DNA from: Crotophaga sulcirostris
Taxonomy: Eukaryota > Chordata > Aves > Cuculiformes > Crotophagidae
Length of the DNA stretch: 64,000 nt
Direction: 5' to 3'
NCBI GenBank assembly: GCA_013397455.1
Contig: VYZB01000015.1
Location: forward strand, 1,590,586-1,654,585
Shown here: in pieces, positions 24,701 through 36,786 of the stretch
Numbering within the stretch: position 1 is the stretch's first letter
Layout: each line of letters opens with the position of its first letter
Position numbers and translations under genes: made by a program
Notes under the pieces: generated by a model
Seen by the model: only the letters and a program-made list of their open reading frames with translations
Database searches by the model: none
Told to the model about the DNA's origin: nothing

Positions 24701-26615
24701 TGTATCATGTCAAATCTCTGAGCTTCTGTACTAATCCCATAAAAAAATTTGTTTTCTCCTGACAATAAAAGCAAATTTTGAAACCACAATAAATGCCCCA
24801 AGTTCTTTAATTTTTTCTTGAACAGTTCAGGCTGCATTCAGATAAATCTCCTTCCACTGAAGGCAGCTGGAATACTTCTAGCAATTCTAATGCATGTGTC
24901 ATAATTCTGTTGTTAGTATTTCTATCATACGCATGTCCACAATGCTTTTAATAATACTGAACATACTGAAGATGTGAAGCATCATATATCTTTGCAGACA
25001 ATATAACAATAATGATAATTCTAGCTGTATGTCACACAACATAGAAGGTGAGAATTGCTCTTAATTGCAAAGAAATACTGAAATAGTCTTATAAGAGACT
25101 GACCTCTGAGCTGGGTCAAACATGGATGGTCTTTGATAACAGTGTGAGAAGAAAAGACAAACTGAGTTATAGGAAATACTAGTTGTAATAAGGTCTCTGC
25201 ATGTGGATCTCATAAGGGAACACTGCGCTTTTCTGTTGAACTGATAACAGTATGCCCATTTCCAACAACCATATCAGGCATACCAGGGGATTATCATCCA
25301 CGATGGTTTTGCACTGACTACAACAGATGATTTACCACACTATTTTTAAACTATATTCTCAGAATCCTTTGATTTTGATCTGATTTCTTGGGCTGGAGGA
25401 GCCAGATGGTGCTGCTAAAAGGCTGGGCATGCCTGGGAAGGCTCTCCTCAGGGCCCTTTACAAGTCAGCAACAAAAATCTCATTGATTGCTGTGAGATCA
25501 AACATTGCTAACTCGTTAGGAAGGGATGGGCTTTTTGATAATTGATGTAAAGACAGGGAACTGGAATATGCAGGTGCTTATACTTCACTGCTAGTTCTGA
25601 GCAACTATTATCATAACATTTTACTATGTTGGTTTCTTATTACTCAGTGTGGGCAGAACTACAGTGTGTCTCAAACAGTACAAGGTTTTCCCACAAAAAA
25701 TTAGCATCATTCTGTTTCTTATCTGAGAACTTTGCCAGTGGTTACCAAACTGATTGCTCTGCTGAGCACATCCTGTGCATGCTCTTATTAACCAAGCAGT
25801 AAAATTTAAGCTAGGTGGTTTACTAGAATTATTGCTTTAGTCATACCACTAGATTTATCAGATGTGTAAAAAGGCCAGCCCACATGGATTCATTCTCACG
25901 AAGTCTATATAGGTGAGGAGACTGCAGCATTTCAATGTTAGCTTCCTGTTAGAAGAAGCAGACTTGAAGAGATTATACTAAATAACCTCTATTCTACTTT
26001 CTATCTAATGAAGACTTAATAGTAAAGAAAAATTACACAAAATTAAATCCTCTTTCCTACCACTCGAGTGACAACTGCTTACTCTCTTGGGCAGGCTAAT
26101 ACCTTTCATGCTGACAGCTGTGTAGAGAAACCTCAAACGTCCTGTATCCAAGCCCTGCGACTGAGTGCCTATTGTGGGCTGAACTTTTCCTTTTTGTGAA
26201 CCCCGAAATCCTATGTCACAACCAGTAAAGCACTGCCCACAGCAACGTCTGAATCATCTGAAATCAGAAAGGGTAGTTGGTGTCTGTTCAACAAAGTATT
26301 GCTGTAGAGACTTCACAGACAGTGTTCAGGGAGATGATCCTTTGAGTTCACAGAAGAATCTTGTAAGGAGTTTTGCAAAGATTAATTATTTTGTCAATTC
26401 ATCTATGTCCCACTTTAAAAAAAAGATGATGACTATGACTTCATTTACATTTTTATTATAAAGACGATTTAGTAATAATATACTACACTAATCAGTGGGT
26501 TTAGATTCAATAGGCGTTTCTTAGGTCCTTCACATAAGAGAGAATTATCCTATGCAAAACTGTAAAGGCCACATGAATTAGATGGGAGTTGTTAAAATTA
26601 CTATGTAGTGAGTGT

Positions 26616-26679
26616 TGCCACTACCTTACAACCTCACAATATTTCTTTGCCACTACCCTACAACCTCACAGTATTTCAT
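26616..26679. repeat. 32-bp tandem duplication, two copies
   Basis: The unit tgccactaccttacaacctc plus 12 further bases (26616-26647) is repeated at 26648-26679 with a few mismatches (for example ccttaca to ccctaca, acaat to acagt). This is a simple local duplication. Confidence 0.88.
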
Positions 26680-28861
26680 TACAGAGATACCAATGCTTCA
26701 ACTGGATGCATCATAAGGAACAAAATGCATTCCTAACTAGGTAGTAAGATACTTTATGACCCCAGAAATGACACCTAATTAATCAAAAGTCCTGCTTTGT
26801 AGAATCTTATTGAACACAAAGCTATTTACAAAGTACTCTATCATACATATTATACAAAGGCATGGTGATTTAGAAGACACTGAGGAATGCTCAACTAAGA
26901 CATTAATTCTCATCTGGCAAAACTAATAGGGAATTCAGATTAGGATTTTTTAGATATTATTCCTGCAGATAGGCCAGACTGTGAATACTGTGTATCATCT
27001 AAACTAGTGCATATCCAAAAACCATACGAATTGCAGAAGAGCAAACAGAGATAGTGTGGACTTGGATTAGGAGGCTGATTAATAGCTTCTAGCAGTTCTT
27101 TCTGCAGATGGATAAATTGTGGTTCCGGGCAGTTTTTTCCACCACTGTGCTGCATGTTAAAATGGTAGGCTTTGTTCAGACCAGGTTCTCACTCTAAACT
27201 CTCACAGCTCTTTGTGTTTATTACCTAATAGGTCTCACAAAGTTCAGCAGAATTACTCCTGCTCTTTCCCAGGGACCTTGACATAGTGGATAGGCCACCA
27301 TGCAGCTTTCATGCTGGGAAGTATCTTTTATTTTAGGACAAAGAGATAAAGAGGAAACAAATCATATGAAAGTCAACAGCCTGCAAACATCTTCAGCTTG
27401 CTGTTTGGTGTGTGAGTAATAAACACAAAACCATGAGACTGTTCTAGTCTGTTTACCTGTCCTCTCCATTCCTCTCCAGGCTGGGGTCCTGTTCTTCAGC
27501 CTGTCTCTTTAAAAAATTCTCTGTTTATCTGGCTTTGTGAACTAGGGCAACTTTCCCAGAGGGTGGTGCTTTCCCAGGCTTGTTTACCTGTCTGGGGAAT
27601 TTGCATTAATATATCTTTCCAGCGAACTGCAAATATAATACATAACACAGTAATGGAAAGAGATCTTTTTTTTTAATAATTTGCTGTTGTTCTACCATCT
27701 AAGGCACACATATAATTGTTTTTTTATGTTTCTGGACTTCCAAGACCTCCCATCTGACACAAGTTGTTGCTACTTAATATTGACAGTATAGAAATACGTA
27801 ATGGCTGAGAGAACTGGATGAATGTTCCTGTCTCACTGCCCATTAGTATCTTCTCTTTGGTGAGGAAGGCAGTGATGCAGCCAGTGGACTAAATCCATAC
27901 ATGTATGAAGACCTAAAGCATAAGATAAATCTGAAGAAGGAACAATATTAAAAGATATCATAGTATTACAACTAACATACATTTGTAAATTTAAGGGAAA
28001 AAATATAATATTGTTAATTTTTTCCACTGATTTTTTTAGTCAGATCCCATTTGAACAAGTTCTGTCTAAAATGTGAAATGGGTGCCCAGACTTTACCATA
28101 GTCTCAAAGAGAAATACAGTCTGTCCTACTTTCCAGGACGGTCTCATACATAGCTACATAAATTCATTAAGTGCCTCCCTTCTCGGCTTGGAAATTTCCA
28201 AGGTATTTACCTTTAGTCTCCCACATATATTCAGAGGTGGAAAAATGGATGCTTATCTCCTACCTACACCTCTCATTTAATGGCTTTGTTGGATTGCTAC
28301 TTGAACTCAATTAAAAGTCCTTGGAGAAGACTGAAATGTTAATTGCGGCCAGGACTACAAGTAACCACATCTGATGCTATGGTAGCACTGGGTGCATAAT
28401 TGCTCAGTTGCTAGAATATTCAGCCAGGAAGTGAGAGAACTGAAATTTAGTTCTTAATTAGCCCAAGGGAGTAAACATGCATGTCCAGCACACCAGTTGC
28501 TAGGTACCAAGCAACAGGACGACTTGGAGAATGTCGTGTTCCCTGGGGAAGTTAAGCCACTTAGTAGGCAGGAGTGCCAGGTCTAGAAGAGTAGATTGGA
28601 GGTGTCCCTGCTGCAGCCCATTTGTCTGCACCCTCAATCTGGAGGGACAGGGCTGGGCATCTCACCTAGTCCCCACTTTCCATACAGCTTTTGTTCACTT
28701 GACAGAGACAGTTTAATATAAAACATATATACATTTCAAGACACAGCATCATAATCCTAGTTCCTCCCTGACCACTGTTTTAGCATCAAGTACAATCATT
28801 TCTCCTTTGTTCTTGGTAATATGGAAGCAAGGAGATAAAATGTCTAAAGGCCTAAGTTATC

Positions 28862-28905
28862 TCCATTGAATACAGTGGCAGAGCTCCAATTCCAGTGAGA
28901 TCAGC
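28862..28905. repeat. Possible old sauropsid interspersed repeat fragment
   Basis: tccattgaatacagtggcag followed by agctccaattccagtgagat resembles the 'CCATTGACTTCAATGG...GTTACTCC...' motif common in old turtle and crocodilian repeats. The match is short, so the call is weak. Confidence 0.3.
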
Positions 28906-31469
28906 AATTAAACTTACATAATAAACACAGGCCCACAACGTGAGTTAATGGCAAAAGTGAGAGTTGAATAGAGGAACTGATGGCAGGATTCGCTCAGAGA
29001 CAAACCAGTCATGCTTCTGAAATATAACTCTGCTTAAGTAAAACTTTGACCAATTAAAATGGCACAAAACAAATAGGGCTGTGACAGCCATATTTCTAAA
29101 GTTTCTAAAAAAATACTTCCTGAATTTGGTAGAGGCCACAAGCTTGAAAGCGTGGGTAGAATGATTTCAAAATGCCAAAGGTTCAATTAATCCTGAAACG
29201 CCAATGTCATCAGAATCCCACCTCTTTTGTTTTGCCTATCATGTCTGCATGCCATCAGACTGCAGCCATCTCCTGCCACTAATGTAATCTAATATTACAT
29301 TTGACCACTTTAGATTTCTCTTCAGACTGGAAACAGTATAACCTTGATTTTTTTTACTGTGTTACAGGCACCTTCTACGCTATTTAAATGACAAAAAAAA
29401 TTTAAATGGAAGTCTCTTATCTGCTTTTATACTTATATTTAATATAAATATGAATCGCATTTCACAAAGAATGTGTTTCAGCCTGGGATCCAAGCACATA
29501 GATAACTTAATCACCTCAAGAAATATCAGGGAACAACAAGGTATATAAATCCAAAGCTGTGGTATCTCCCAGTATCTGCTGCAGCAGCACCCTCTGTAGA
29601 AGTCAGGTAACCAATAAACTTGAGAGGGAATATTCACAAGATCATCATCCTTGATCACAGGATAGGGGAAAAGTAGGACTATGCTGCTCTAGATGAAATT
29701 GTTTTGCAGCTGGGCACCCTTCAAGGTCCTTAAATGTCCAGGGAAGCATAGATTTAGCTGCAGAGTCATGGCTCCTCTATGGATGCAGAACTCCATGCAA
29801 CAAGCACATGTCTGCAGTGGAAACAAAGCTGCAGCATTGGTGCTAGCACTGAGCTGTGAGCATTTCAGCCATCAGGACTGTGGCTGAGAAGTGAGAAGGC
29901 AGGCCTGGATGCACAAATCCTCATACAAACAGTATAAATCTTGTTATTTAGTATAAAATAGAGGAGTCAAAAACCAGGATGTCTCTTTTCCATAGAAAAC
30001 AGGACTCTCAAGTCACAAGGTTTGTGTGGCTCACTGACTTGTGAAATTGCATGGTCTAGCTCCAAGTGAAGGGCTGGTGATCACTTTGTGTGCCTCATCA
30101 ACACCTGTCAGTGTGTGGCTGGTGGGGCTCACATTTTCGTGGGAGGTGGAAGATATGCAAGTGAATTATTTCAGGCTGAGAAGCAAAATTATTTCAGTGC
30201 TTCCTTTGTAACTGCTATAATCCCCAAGACATTATGTAAAAAGGTCCTTGTCCAGTCACTAACTTTCAGAAGAAAAGCATGCTGCTCTATTACTTAAGGT
30301 GACAGTTTCAAGTTTCCAGCACAGGGGAAGGGGAGTAAGCATCAGATCTCAAATAGAGAGAAGCAATTCTTGGATATGCCACAATGATTCAGTAATTTGC
30401 AGGTATAAAGTGATGATTGGACATTGTTTGTGAACAGCATATTTTAAAAGCAGGTAGCCTTAAATAATGCTGAATAAATAGTAGGCTGCTTTTTGAATCA
30501 GGACGCCACAATCAGCAATTTTCTGCTCTTTCAGCTGACTCTTGAGAGGACCTAATCACAACAGAAAAACTGATACTAGAATCATATTTTCCAAATGACT
30601 TTGCTCTATTGACTTGGACTATACAGTCTCAACAACACTTCTTCCCTTTAAACTCAGGATGTTGTTTGATGATACAATTAATCCAGATTAAGGATTTTAG
30701 TACCTTGTTCTACAAGTATCTTGGCTACGGAATTAAAAAAACCCTATAATATAACCCAAACTCAATCCACTGCAAATTCGTTGAAAAAAAAAATCCCGGG
30801 GCTCTTTTTGTGCTGCCAGACTTTATGCAGAATCAGATACTGTCTGTCACCCCACCCTAACTTTGTACCCAACCAGCTAGCACCTTGCAGTACTTGCAAT
30901 TTCCAGAAAGCCAGCACAGAAGCAGAAAGTCAACATAAATTGTTTGTTGTGTGCCGTGGATAATTCAGCATAGGTGTGATCAGTTGCCCATACCTAATCT
31001 GTATCCTCTTTGTACTGCTAGGTCACCTGGTAAAGCAGAGACTCTGTAAGAAATATCATGAAAGCAAAATCTTATTTGCCCAGCAAGGGAATGGAATGAA
31101 ACTATTAACAGTGTAAGCAAACCAGAAATTAATCATAAAACTTAAAGAAGCTTAGGGATGCTAGAGACATCATCAATAAGATTGCATTTAATATACATCT
31201 GGTACACACACTCCTAGCCACTACCTATAGGCATAGAACATCCAAAGAGTGGGTCTTGCCATGCATGGATGCCATGACTGCCTGACACAGCATGTCTGTT
31301 GTGGGTCCAACCACATACTGACTCTGAGGATCTTCTCAAAATAGGAACCCATGCTTGTGCGTCTAGGAGCCTCTCACTCGGAGAGCACCACATGAAAGAT
31401 CTGCCTGATTTGCCCTTCACATCTGTGTAGAGAAACGTACTATTTCACTAATTCCAACTTCCAAGAACA

Positions 31470-31493
31470 ATACCCTCTTAAAAAAGAGGGTAT
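31470..31493. repeat. 10-bp-arm hairpin, A4 loop
   Basis: ATACCCTCTT and AAGAGGGTAT are exact reverse complements around AAAA. In a bacterium this shape would suggest a terminator. In this vertebrate context it is an isolated inverted repeat with no supporting gene. Confidence 0.88.
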
Positions 31494-33520
31494 AAATTGA
31501 ATGGAAAAAAACCCCTACATTTTCACAGTTATAAACCTTTTCATATTGACTGTGCACTGGTAGTATAAATATGTTTTTTCTTGTTCTACATAGCTAGCTT
31601 TTTTTGAAATGCTTTGCAGTCTTGGTCTATTTCTTCAGAAAATATCTTTATTTTCTCATCAAGCTTCTCCCAGTAGTAGGACAATATTTTACCTCCTTCA
31701 TCTTTTTCCTCCTTTCTCTCCACACAAACACATCATAGAATCTTTCTTATGATTAGGGAAGCCAATATATTACCCCAGTGCTCTGGTGTAGTTTCTAATG
31801 TGCACTACTGGATCTGTTCCCTCCTAGATGAATCAAATCAAAGTAAGACAAACTTCAGTGCTCTGGCTGCTGTGGCTTCTGGTCCCTCCTGTCTTCACAG
31901 AAAAAAATAAATCTGCTGAAAGTTGCTTGTGGGTAAACTGAGCAGAGAATATATATTGAAGGATATTAGTGAAGCCAGTAAAAGTAACCCATTCAAAGAA
32001 AACAGATTTTTTTTTCCAGAGTGCTGTATTCATTTGAGGTTATTGGATAAATATAGAAGATTTATATCAGAGTTTCCACTTAATAAAAGTATTTGTGTGG
32101 ATGATCTCTGTTTAGTTACTATTAGTAGGGATTTTGCAAAATATAATTTTCAAAAAAAGCAGGAGGCTGTCTTATTGACTGTTATCAAAAGTTCATGAAA
32201 TCAGGGGCTGTTGATTGTGATACAACATAAATAGCATTCTTGATATCTTATGTTTTTCTAGGCTGGAAGAATAATGCATTACTGGAGAAACTGATATACT
32301 GTTCCAAGAGCACAAATTGAGTTTATGAACTGAATATGTTGTACATGTAGAAAATAACCGACTACATAATCCCATCACATTGTAGACATGATATCTTACA
32401 GAAAATATGAAACTGGAGAAATCTTATGGTTCTGCTGTAATACATTTATTAAGGAGTCATTACAGGAGGCCAGACTGAACGTAGGAGAGAAAGCTGAGGA
32501 GTCACGCACACATCTCTTAGATCCATAGGAATTATTTGCAGATGCTAATGCCTGCAGGTGTTCGTCCCTGCCTGCCAGGTGCAGTTGTTGCCTTCACACT
32601 CCTATCAGCACCACAGTGCTTCCTTTCATGCATTTCCCAGGGGGGGCAGACTATTAACTTGGGCCCCTGTTTAAAGTGTTCCTATTGAAGCCCTTCAATG
32701 CCCACACTTCCTTCAATCACATCCTTTCCTTTTTATCTTTCCTGGGTTCCTGCCTTGTCACAGCTCCTGGCTGTCACTTCTTTCCCTCCTCTTTACAGAA
32801 AAAAATGCCAAGAGGCAATTTGTATGTAAAAACAATTAATTATTTAATACCAAGTTAAATTATAAACTTGATAAAGGTAACAATGTAAACAAATCAAATA
32901 TCTTTTGGCAGGACACCACACAATATTATGAAAAATAAACTAGAATGCTGTAAATTCAACAGGGCACACAGTAAACAGATTAGAAACCAGCAGGTCTTGA
33001 AATGCAAGTATAAACAAGGAGTAATTGTTGAGTAAAGTCCCACAGGGACAATCTTCGACCTTATTTGTAATTTAAATTTTATTTAATGAATTAAAGGAAA
33101 AAAAAAATAAATCAGATATCACCACAGCTTGCTTTTGGCAAAAATGTGAGAGGACTGGTGAAAAAAAAATGCAATGGTAGATTTACTGACATCATATTAT
33201 TTTGGTTGCTTAGGTAATGATGTGACTTTTGTCATGATCAAAAGTAAAGTCATGAATTTAATCACAGATTAAAGAATTCTCCCAGGACTGGGGTAGGGAA
33301 ACCAAGAGGAAAGTCCTTCTAGTGCACCTCAGAGTCCCTGGTGGATTCGACTTCCCAAAGTGATGGTGGTACCAAATGGATAATGGAGCTCATTGACCTA
33401 TAAACAAGGGGATAATGGTTTGAATTGGTAGGATTTCTGTGTGGTATGCTGCAGTTGAATTAGCCGTCTGACTTGAAGAAGGAATTAATATACTGCAAAT
33501 CAGTTGCCTTTGTTATGTGT

Positions 33521-33567
33521 GAGGTCAGATGAGTAGTCCCCTCTGGTCTTAAAATATATTAATTTAT
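33521..33567 (+). mobile_element. Ancient CR1-type 3' tail fragment
   Basis: gaggtcagatgagtagtccc followed by ctctggtcttaaaat and an AT tail resembles the 'GAGGTCAGACTAGATGATC...GTCCCTTCTGGCCTTAAAATCTATGA' 3' end of old sauropsid CR1 elements. Upstream similarity could not be followed with confidence, so the true left edge may lie some 200-300 bp earlier. Confidence 0.45.
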
Positions 33568-33759
33568 GTGTGTATGTGGGGGAATTATCCTCACTATAAC
33601 TTTATCCATCCCAAGAGGATCAGTGGAGCTCACAAGGGATAGCAATGAAGTTTCTTTTAGTTATTACTTTATCAAGAAAATTACAAAAAAATCTCAAGAT
33701 TTTTTTTCAGGTAATTCAGGGTTTTCACAGCGAGACATTATAAGATGTCAACTGTTTAA

Positions 33760-34290
33760 AACGTTGCTTTCCCATGTTTTCCCTTCCCCCCTCCCCTTCA
33801 CCAGGGATGCTCTTTGGGGGTTTCACTCCATTTCTAGTTCTTTTTTTTCCTCCCTCCTCCTTCTCTCTCTGTTATACTGAGAAATTCCTCAGTTTTGAAA
33901 ACGTTACAGGAAACATTCAAGGAAAAGTGAAGGTCTCCAATCTGGCAGGTCCTGGCTGTTTTCCCCAAGCACTGCTCCAAGCAGCCCTGGCCTCTCACCA
34001 GCTGCCAAGACCCACACTGGGAAACGGCAGGCGGGCAGCAGGCAGACACCCACAGCCCCAGCAAAACCTCCTCCCTCCCCTCTGCACCCTCTCTGCTGGT
34101 GGCCGGGGATGGGGCGGGGGGAGCTTAGTTTAGGAGCAACCCACCACCACCTGCACTTTTCCCCAAAGAATTGGGATCTGGAAGTTTTATGGGGTGATTC
34201 AAAGTGGCCAGAGCAGTTTGGAAATCTGGGCGTTTCCATCGCTCTCCTTTTGCCTTTCTTCAATGAAATTTTATATTGCAAATGTAAATT
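33760..34290. promoter_or_regulatory. GC-rich pocket, possible regulatory element
   Basis: Local GC content rises sharply over about 33930-34130 within AT-rich DNA, with C-rich runs near 33783-33800 and a G-rich block (ggggatggggcggggggagc) at about 34105-34124. The following stretch (gggcgtttccatcgctctcc, tgaaattttatattgcaaat) looks like single-copy, possibly conserved sequence. Open frames exist on both strands (119 codons plus, 156 codons minus) but overlap each other and resemble nothing known. It could be an enhancer, or a GC-rich untranslated exon. Confidence 0.25.
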
Positions 34291-35429
34291 GTCTTGAACA
34301 GGAAAGAAAAAAATAAGGAAACTTGCACACATCCATAGAGTGAAATCCAGACTGCCTGATGAAAGGACCAACAATTACTTAAATGATTGTTATAAACCAG
34401 GACTTAATCATGTTGTCACAGGTTACAGAACAATTACAGTGTTGTCTTAGAAAGTCTGCTGATATTCAGAGAGGAAAGTTTTTTTCACAGTTGTTTTGGG
34501 GAAGAGGCAGGGTAAACGCAGAGACTACCATTAGAGACATCTAGGAGTAGTTTCATCAACAGCTGGAATATGAATTTGTGACAGAAAAATCACTCCAGCT
34601 GTTTCAGATTGCTATGTTCTTAATAAAAGACCAAGCATTTGAAGGAAGAAAAGACATCATAGAAGGAGTTTTCGTAAACTAGTACAATCGGGGGTTGAGG
34701 AATTTGGAAGGTGTTTTATATGGATTTTTGTGGGTTTTAGCTGGGTGGCCAAAGCATACTGCATTTTTTTTAAGTCTGCACTTACAGACTGAAGCAGAGA
34801 GTAAACAATTAGGTTTGTTTGCTCTCTGAATTGTGTTACTCTGGGTCTTTCATTGGTTTAAAGGTATGCTGATCATATTTTATGCTTTGACAGCATCTGC
34901 CAGTCCAGACCTCAAATGCTTTACAGTAATTAACCAGTGAAATCCACAGACCCTTCCTCTCTCTTTAACAAGATAAAATAAAGCTGAAAATGCAAATACT
35001 TGCTATTCAGTAATGAAAATAATACATCATAATGAAAAAATCTTACAAAATAAAAATATTTTCCTGCCATAGGTAAGTGTTAAGAATCCTATTTTGTGCA
35101 CGGAGGAATAAAACAGTAGAGAAGTTGATAGTCATGGCCAGTTAGCAGCAATGTGACCCATAAAAGCTGCAACCACTCTAGCGGTACCCACAACTGGGAC
35201 CCAGATTTTGAGATGTGCCCAATACCCAGTAGCTCTTCTGCTTCTTCAAGTAAATGCCCAAATAAAAACAACGGGAGTTTTAACTCATATAAAAGCCGTC
35301 TGCCAGTTCCCTTCTTTAGCTTCCAAACAAGGTTCCTCCCAGTTAGAGATTACAGGATATGAAAGGCTTGTTTCTGCTGTGACTGTAATGGGAAAATGTG
35401 GGACGGAAAGGCTGAGAGAAAGCATATGC
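34291..35429. other. Unique non-coding DNA
   Basis: No gene or repeat recognised. Short A/T runs only. Confidence 0.5.
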
Positions 35430-35590
35430 TGCTCCAGGCAATGCTAATGAGGGGGCCACTCATTAGCACAGTAGCCTTCCCCATCATAAATCTGCCCCTG
35501 ATTTGTTAATGTTTGCTAATATGTAGTTTACTGTAATAAATTAGAATAAATTGTACTAGCTAAATTGCCTGTGAAGTTGCAGTTTCCCTT
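35430..35590. promoter_or_regulatory. Candidate conserved non-coding element
   Basis: Contains a perfect 9-bp-arm inverted repeat, GCTAATGAG / CTCATTAGC, at 35443-35467 around a 7-base spacer. TAAT-rich sequence follows (gatttgttaatgtttgctaa). Paired TAAT cores and non-repetitive, low-drift-looking sequence are typical of developmental enhancers bound by homeodomain proteins. Conservation cannot be judged from one genome, so the call is tentative. Confidence 0.3.
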
Positions 35591-36428
35591 TGCAAGACCG
35601 GAGCTGCCTATTTGGTTCATTTGCTTGTTCCGTTCTGTCCTGCTCCGCTCTGTGCTGCTCCCTGCTCTGCCAGCCCCAGCTCTCTCCTACAGAGCCACAG
35701 GCACCCAGAGGTGCTAAGCAAAACAAAATCACAGCCATTGAGTTTCACTTGGTTTCATGCTGAAATCATGCAAAACCAGACACATTATTTTTAGAGAAGG
35801 TAATTATTGAAGTCACCCAAATGAAGTTTCTAAGAAGATTTCAGCCAAACTGGGCTAAGATTTGGAGCACATGGGTCCAGATTGAGACATTAAGCCAAGA
35901 CAATGCTGATCACAAGTACCTCATGGTCTTTTACCAGCGGGTACAGTAAAATGCTGACACCCATTTGCTAGATCTATATGCTGCCATCAGCACTGTTGAC
36001 CACACAGAATCTAGCTGGATGCAGAGGAAAATTACACAGTTGCTCCTTAAGCTTTTCCTTTTCTCAGGATGAATTTTGATATTGCAGACAATAGCAAAAG
36101 GAAAGCAACCACTACTTTTGCCATTGGCTGCATATTCCCTTACAATACTGACACATAAGTGATGCACATGAGCAGGTTCAAGAGGATAAACAAGATGAAC
36201 ATGATTTTTTTTTTCAGAGGTTTAACATGCTCCTGACTCCGAAAGCTGAACCAGTTCATTGAAGAGACAAACAACTCACTCAAATCAGCCAGAACTCCAG
36301 CAATTATGCAAGAGGAGTTGGAGCATCAGTGGAGGGATAGTAGGATTTTCTGTAAAGCACCCTACATATTACTTAAATAGCCTGAAATCTTTATTTAAAT
36401 ATAATTAACTGAATCCATATGTAGCATT
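35591..36428. other. Unique non-coding DNA
   Basis: No gene or repeat recognised. A short GC-richer patch lies near 35628-35710 (ctgctccgctctgtgctgct). It has two opposing 60-codon frames and no known motif. Confidence 0.5.
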
Positions 36429-36786
36429 ACAGAATCACAGAATTGTTGAAGTTGGCAGGGACTTCTGAAACTCATTTGGTCCAACCCTCCTGCTCAAGCA
36501 GGGCTACCTAGAGCCAGTTGCATGGGACCAAGGATGGAGGCTCCATAACCTCCCTGGGCAATCTCTGTCACTACTCTGTCACCCTCACAGTAAAAGCCTT
36601 AGTTTCCTGAGGTTCAGAGTGAATATCCTATGTTTCAGTTTGTGTCCATTGCCTCTTGTCCTGTCACTGAGCATCACTGAAAAGAGCCTAGCTCCCTCTT
36701 CTTTATACCCTCCGTTCAGATATTTGTACCAATTGATGTACCAGTCCCAGTTCTCTCAGCCTTTACCTGTTTGAGAGATGCTCATA
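36429..36786 (-). mobile_element. CR1 LINE 3' fragment, antisense
   Basis: Starts with acagaatcacagaattgttg (reverse complement of the CR1 tail), then ctcctgctcaagcagggcta, ggctccataacctccctggg, ctgtcaccctcacagtaaaa, ttgcctcttgtcctgtcact and cagttctctcagcctttacc, in the order expected for an antisense CR1. It is truncated within the ORF2 end at about 36786. Moderate divergence and a single tail unit indicate an old, inactive copy. Confidence 0.93.

Larger units (their letters stand above)
24701..33520. other. AT-rich unique non-coding DNA
   Basis: No gene recognised over about 8.8 kb. Open frames (26213-26461; 29380-29658, minus; 31923-32198; others) are under 100 codons and lack family motifs. 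Separate entries mark a 32-bp tandem duplication, a possible old repeat and a hairpin. An 8-bp-arm inverted repeat, AATGTAAT-CTAAT-ATTACATT, lies at 29281-29301. Confidence 0.55.

Noticed and set aside
31470..31493. Hairpin as a bacterial-type terminator
   Set aside because: The window is vertebrate nuclear DNA and no gene ends here.
31733..31760. catcatagaatctttcttat as an antisense CR1 tail
   Set aside because: Only about 10 bases match the tail and no CR1 3' UTR follows.
33904..34374. 156-codon minus-strand frame
   Set aside because: It overlaps frames on the other strand in a GC-rich pocket where stops are rare, with no recognisable domain.
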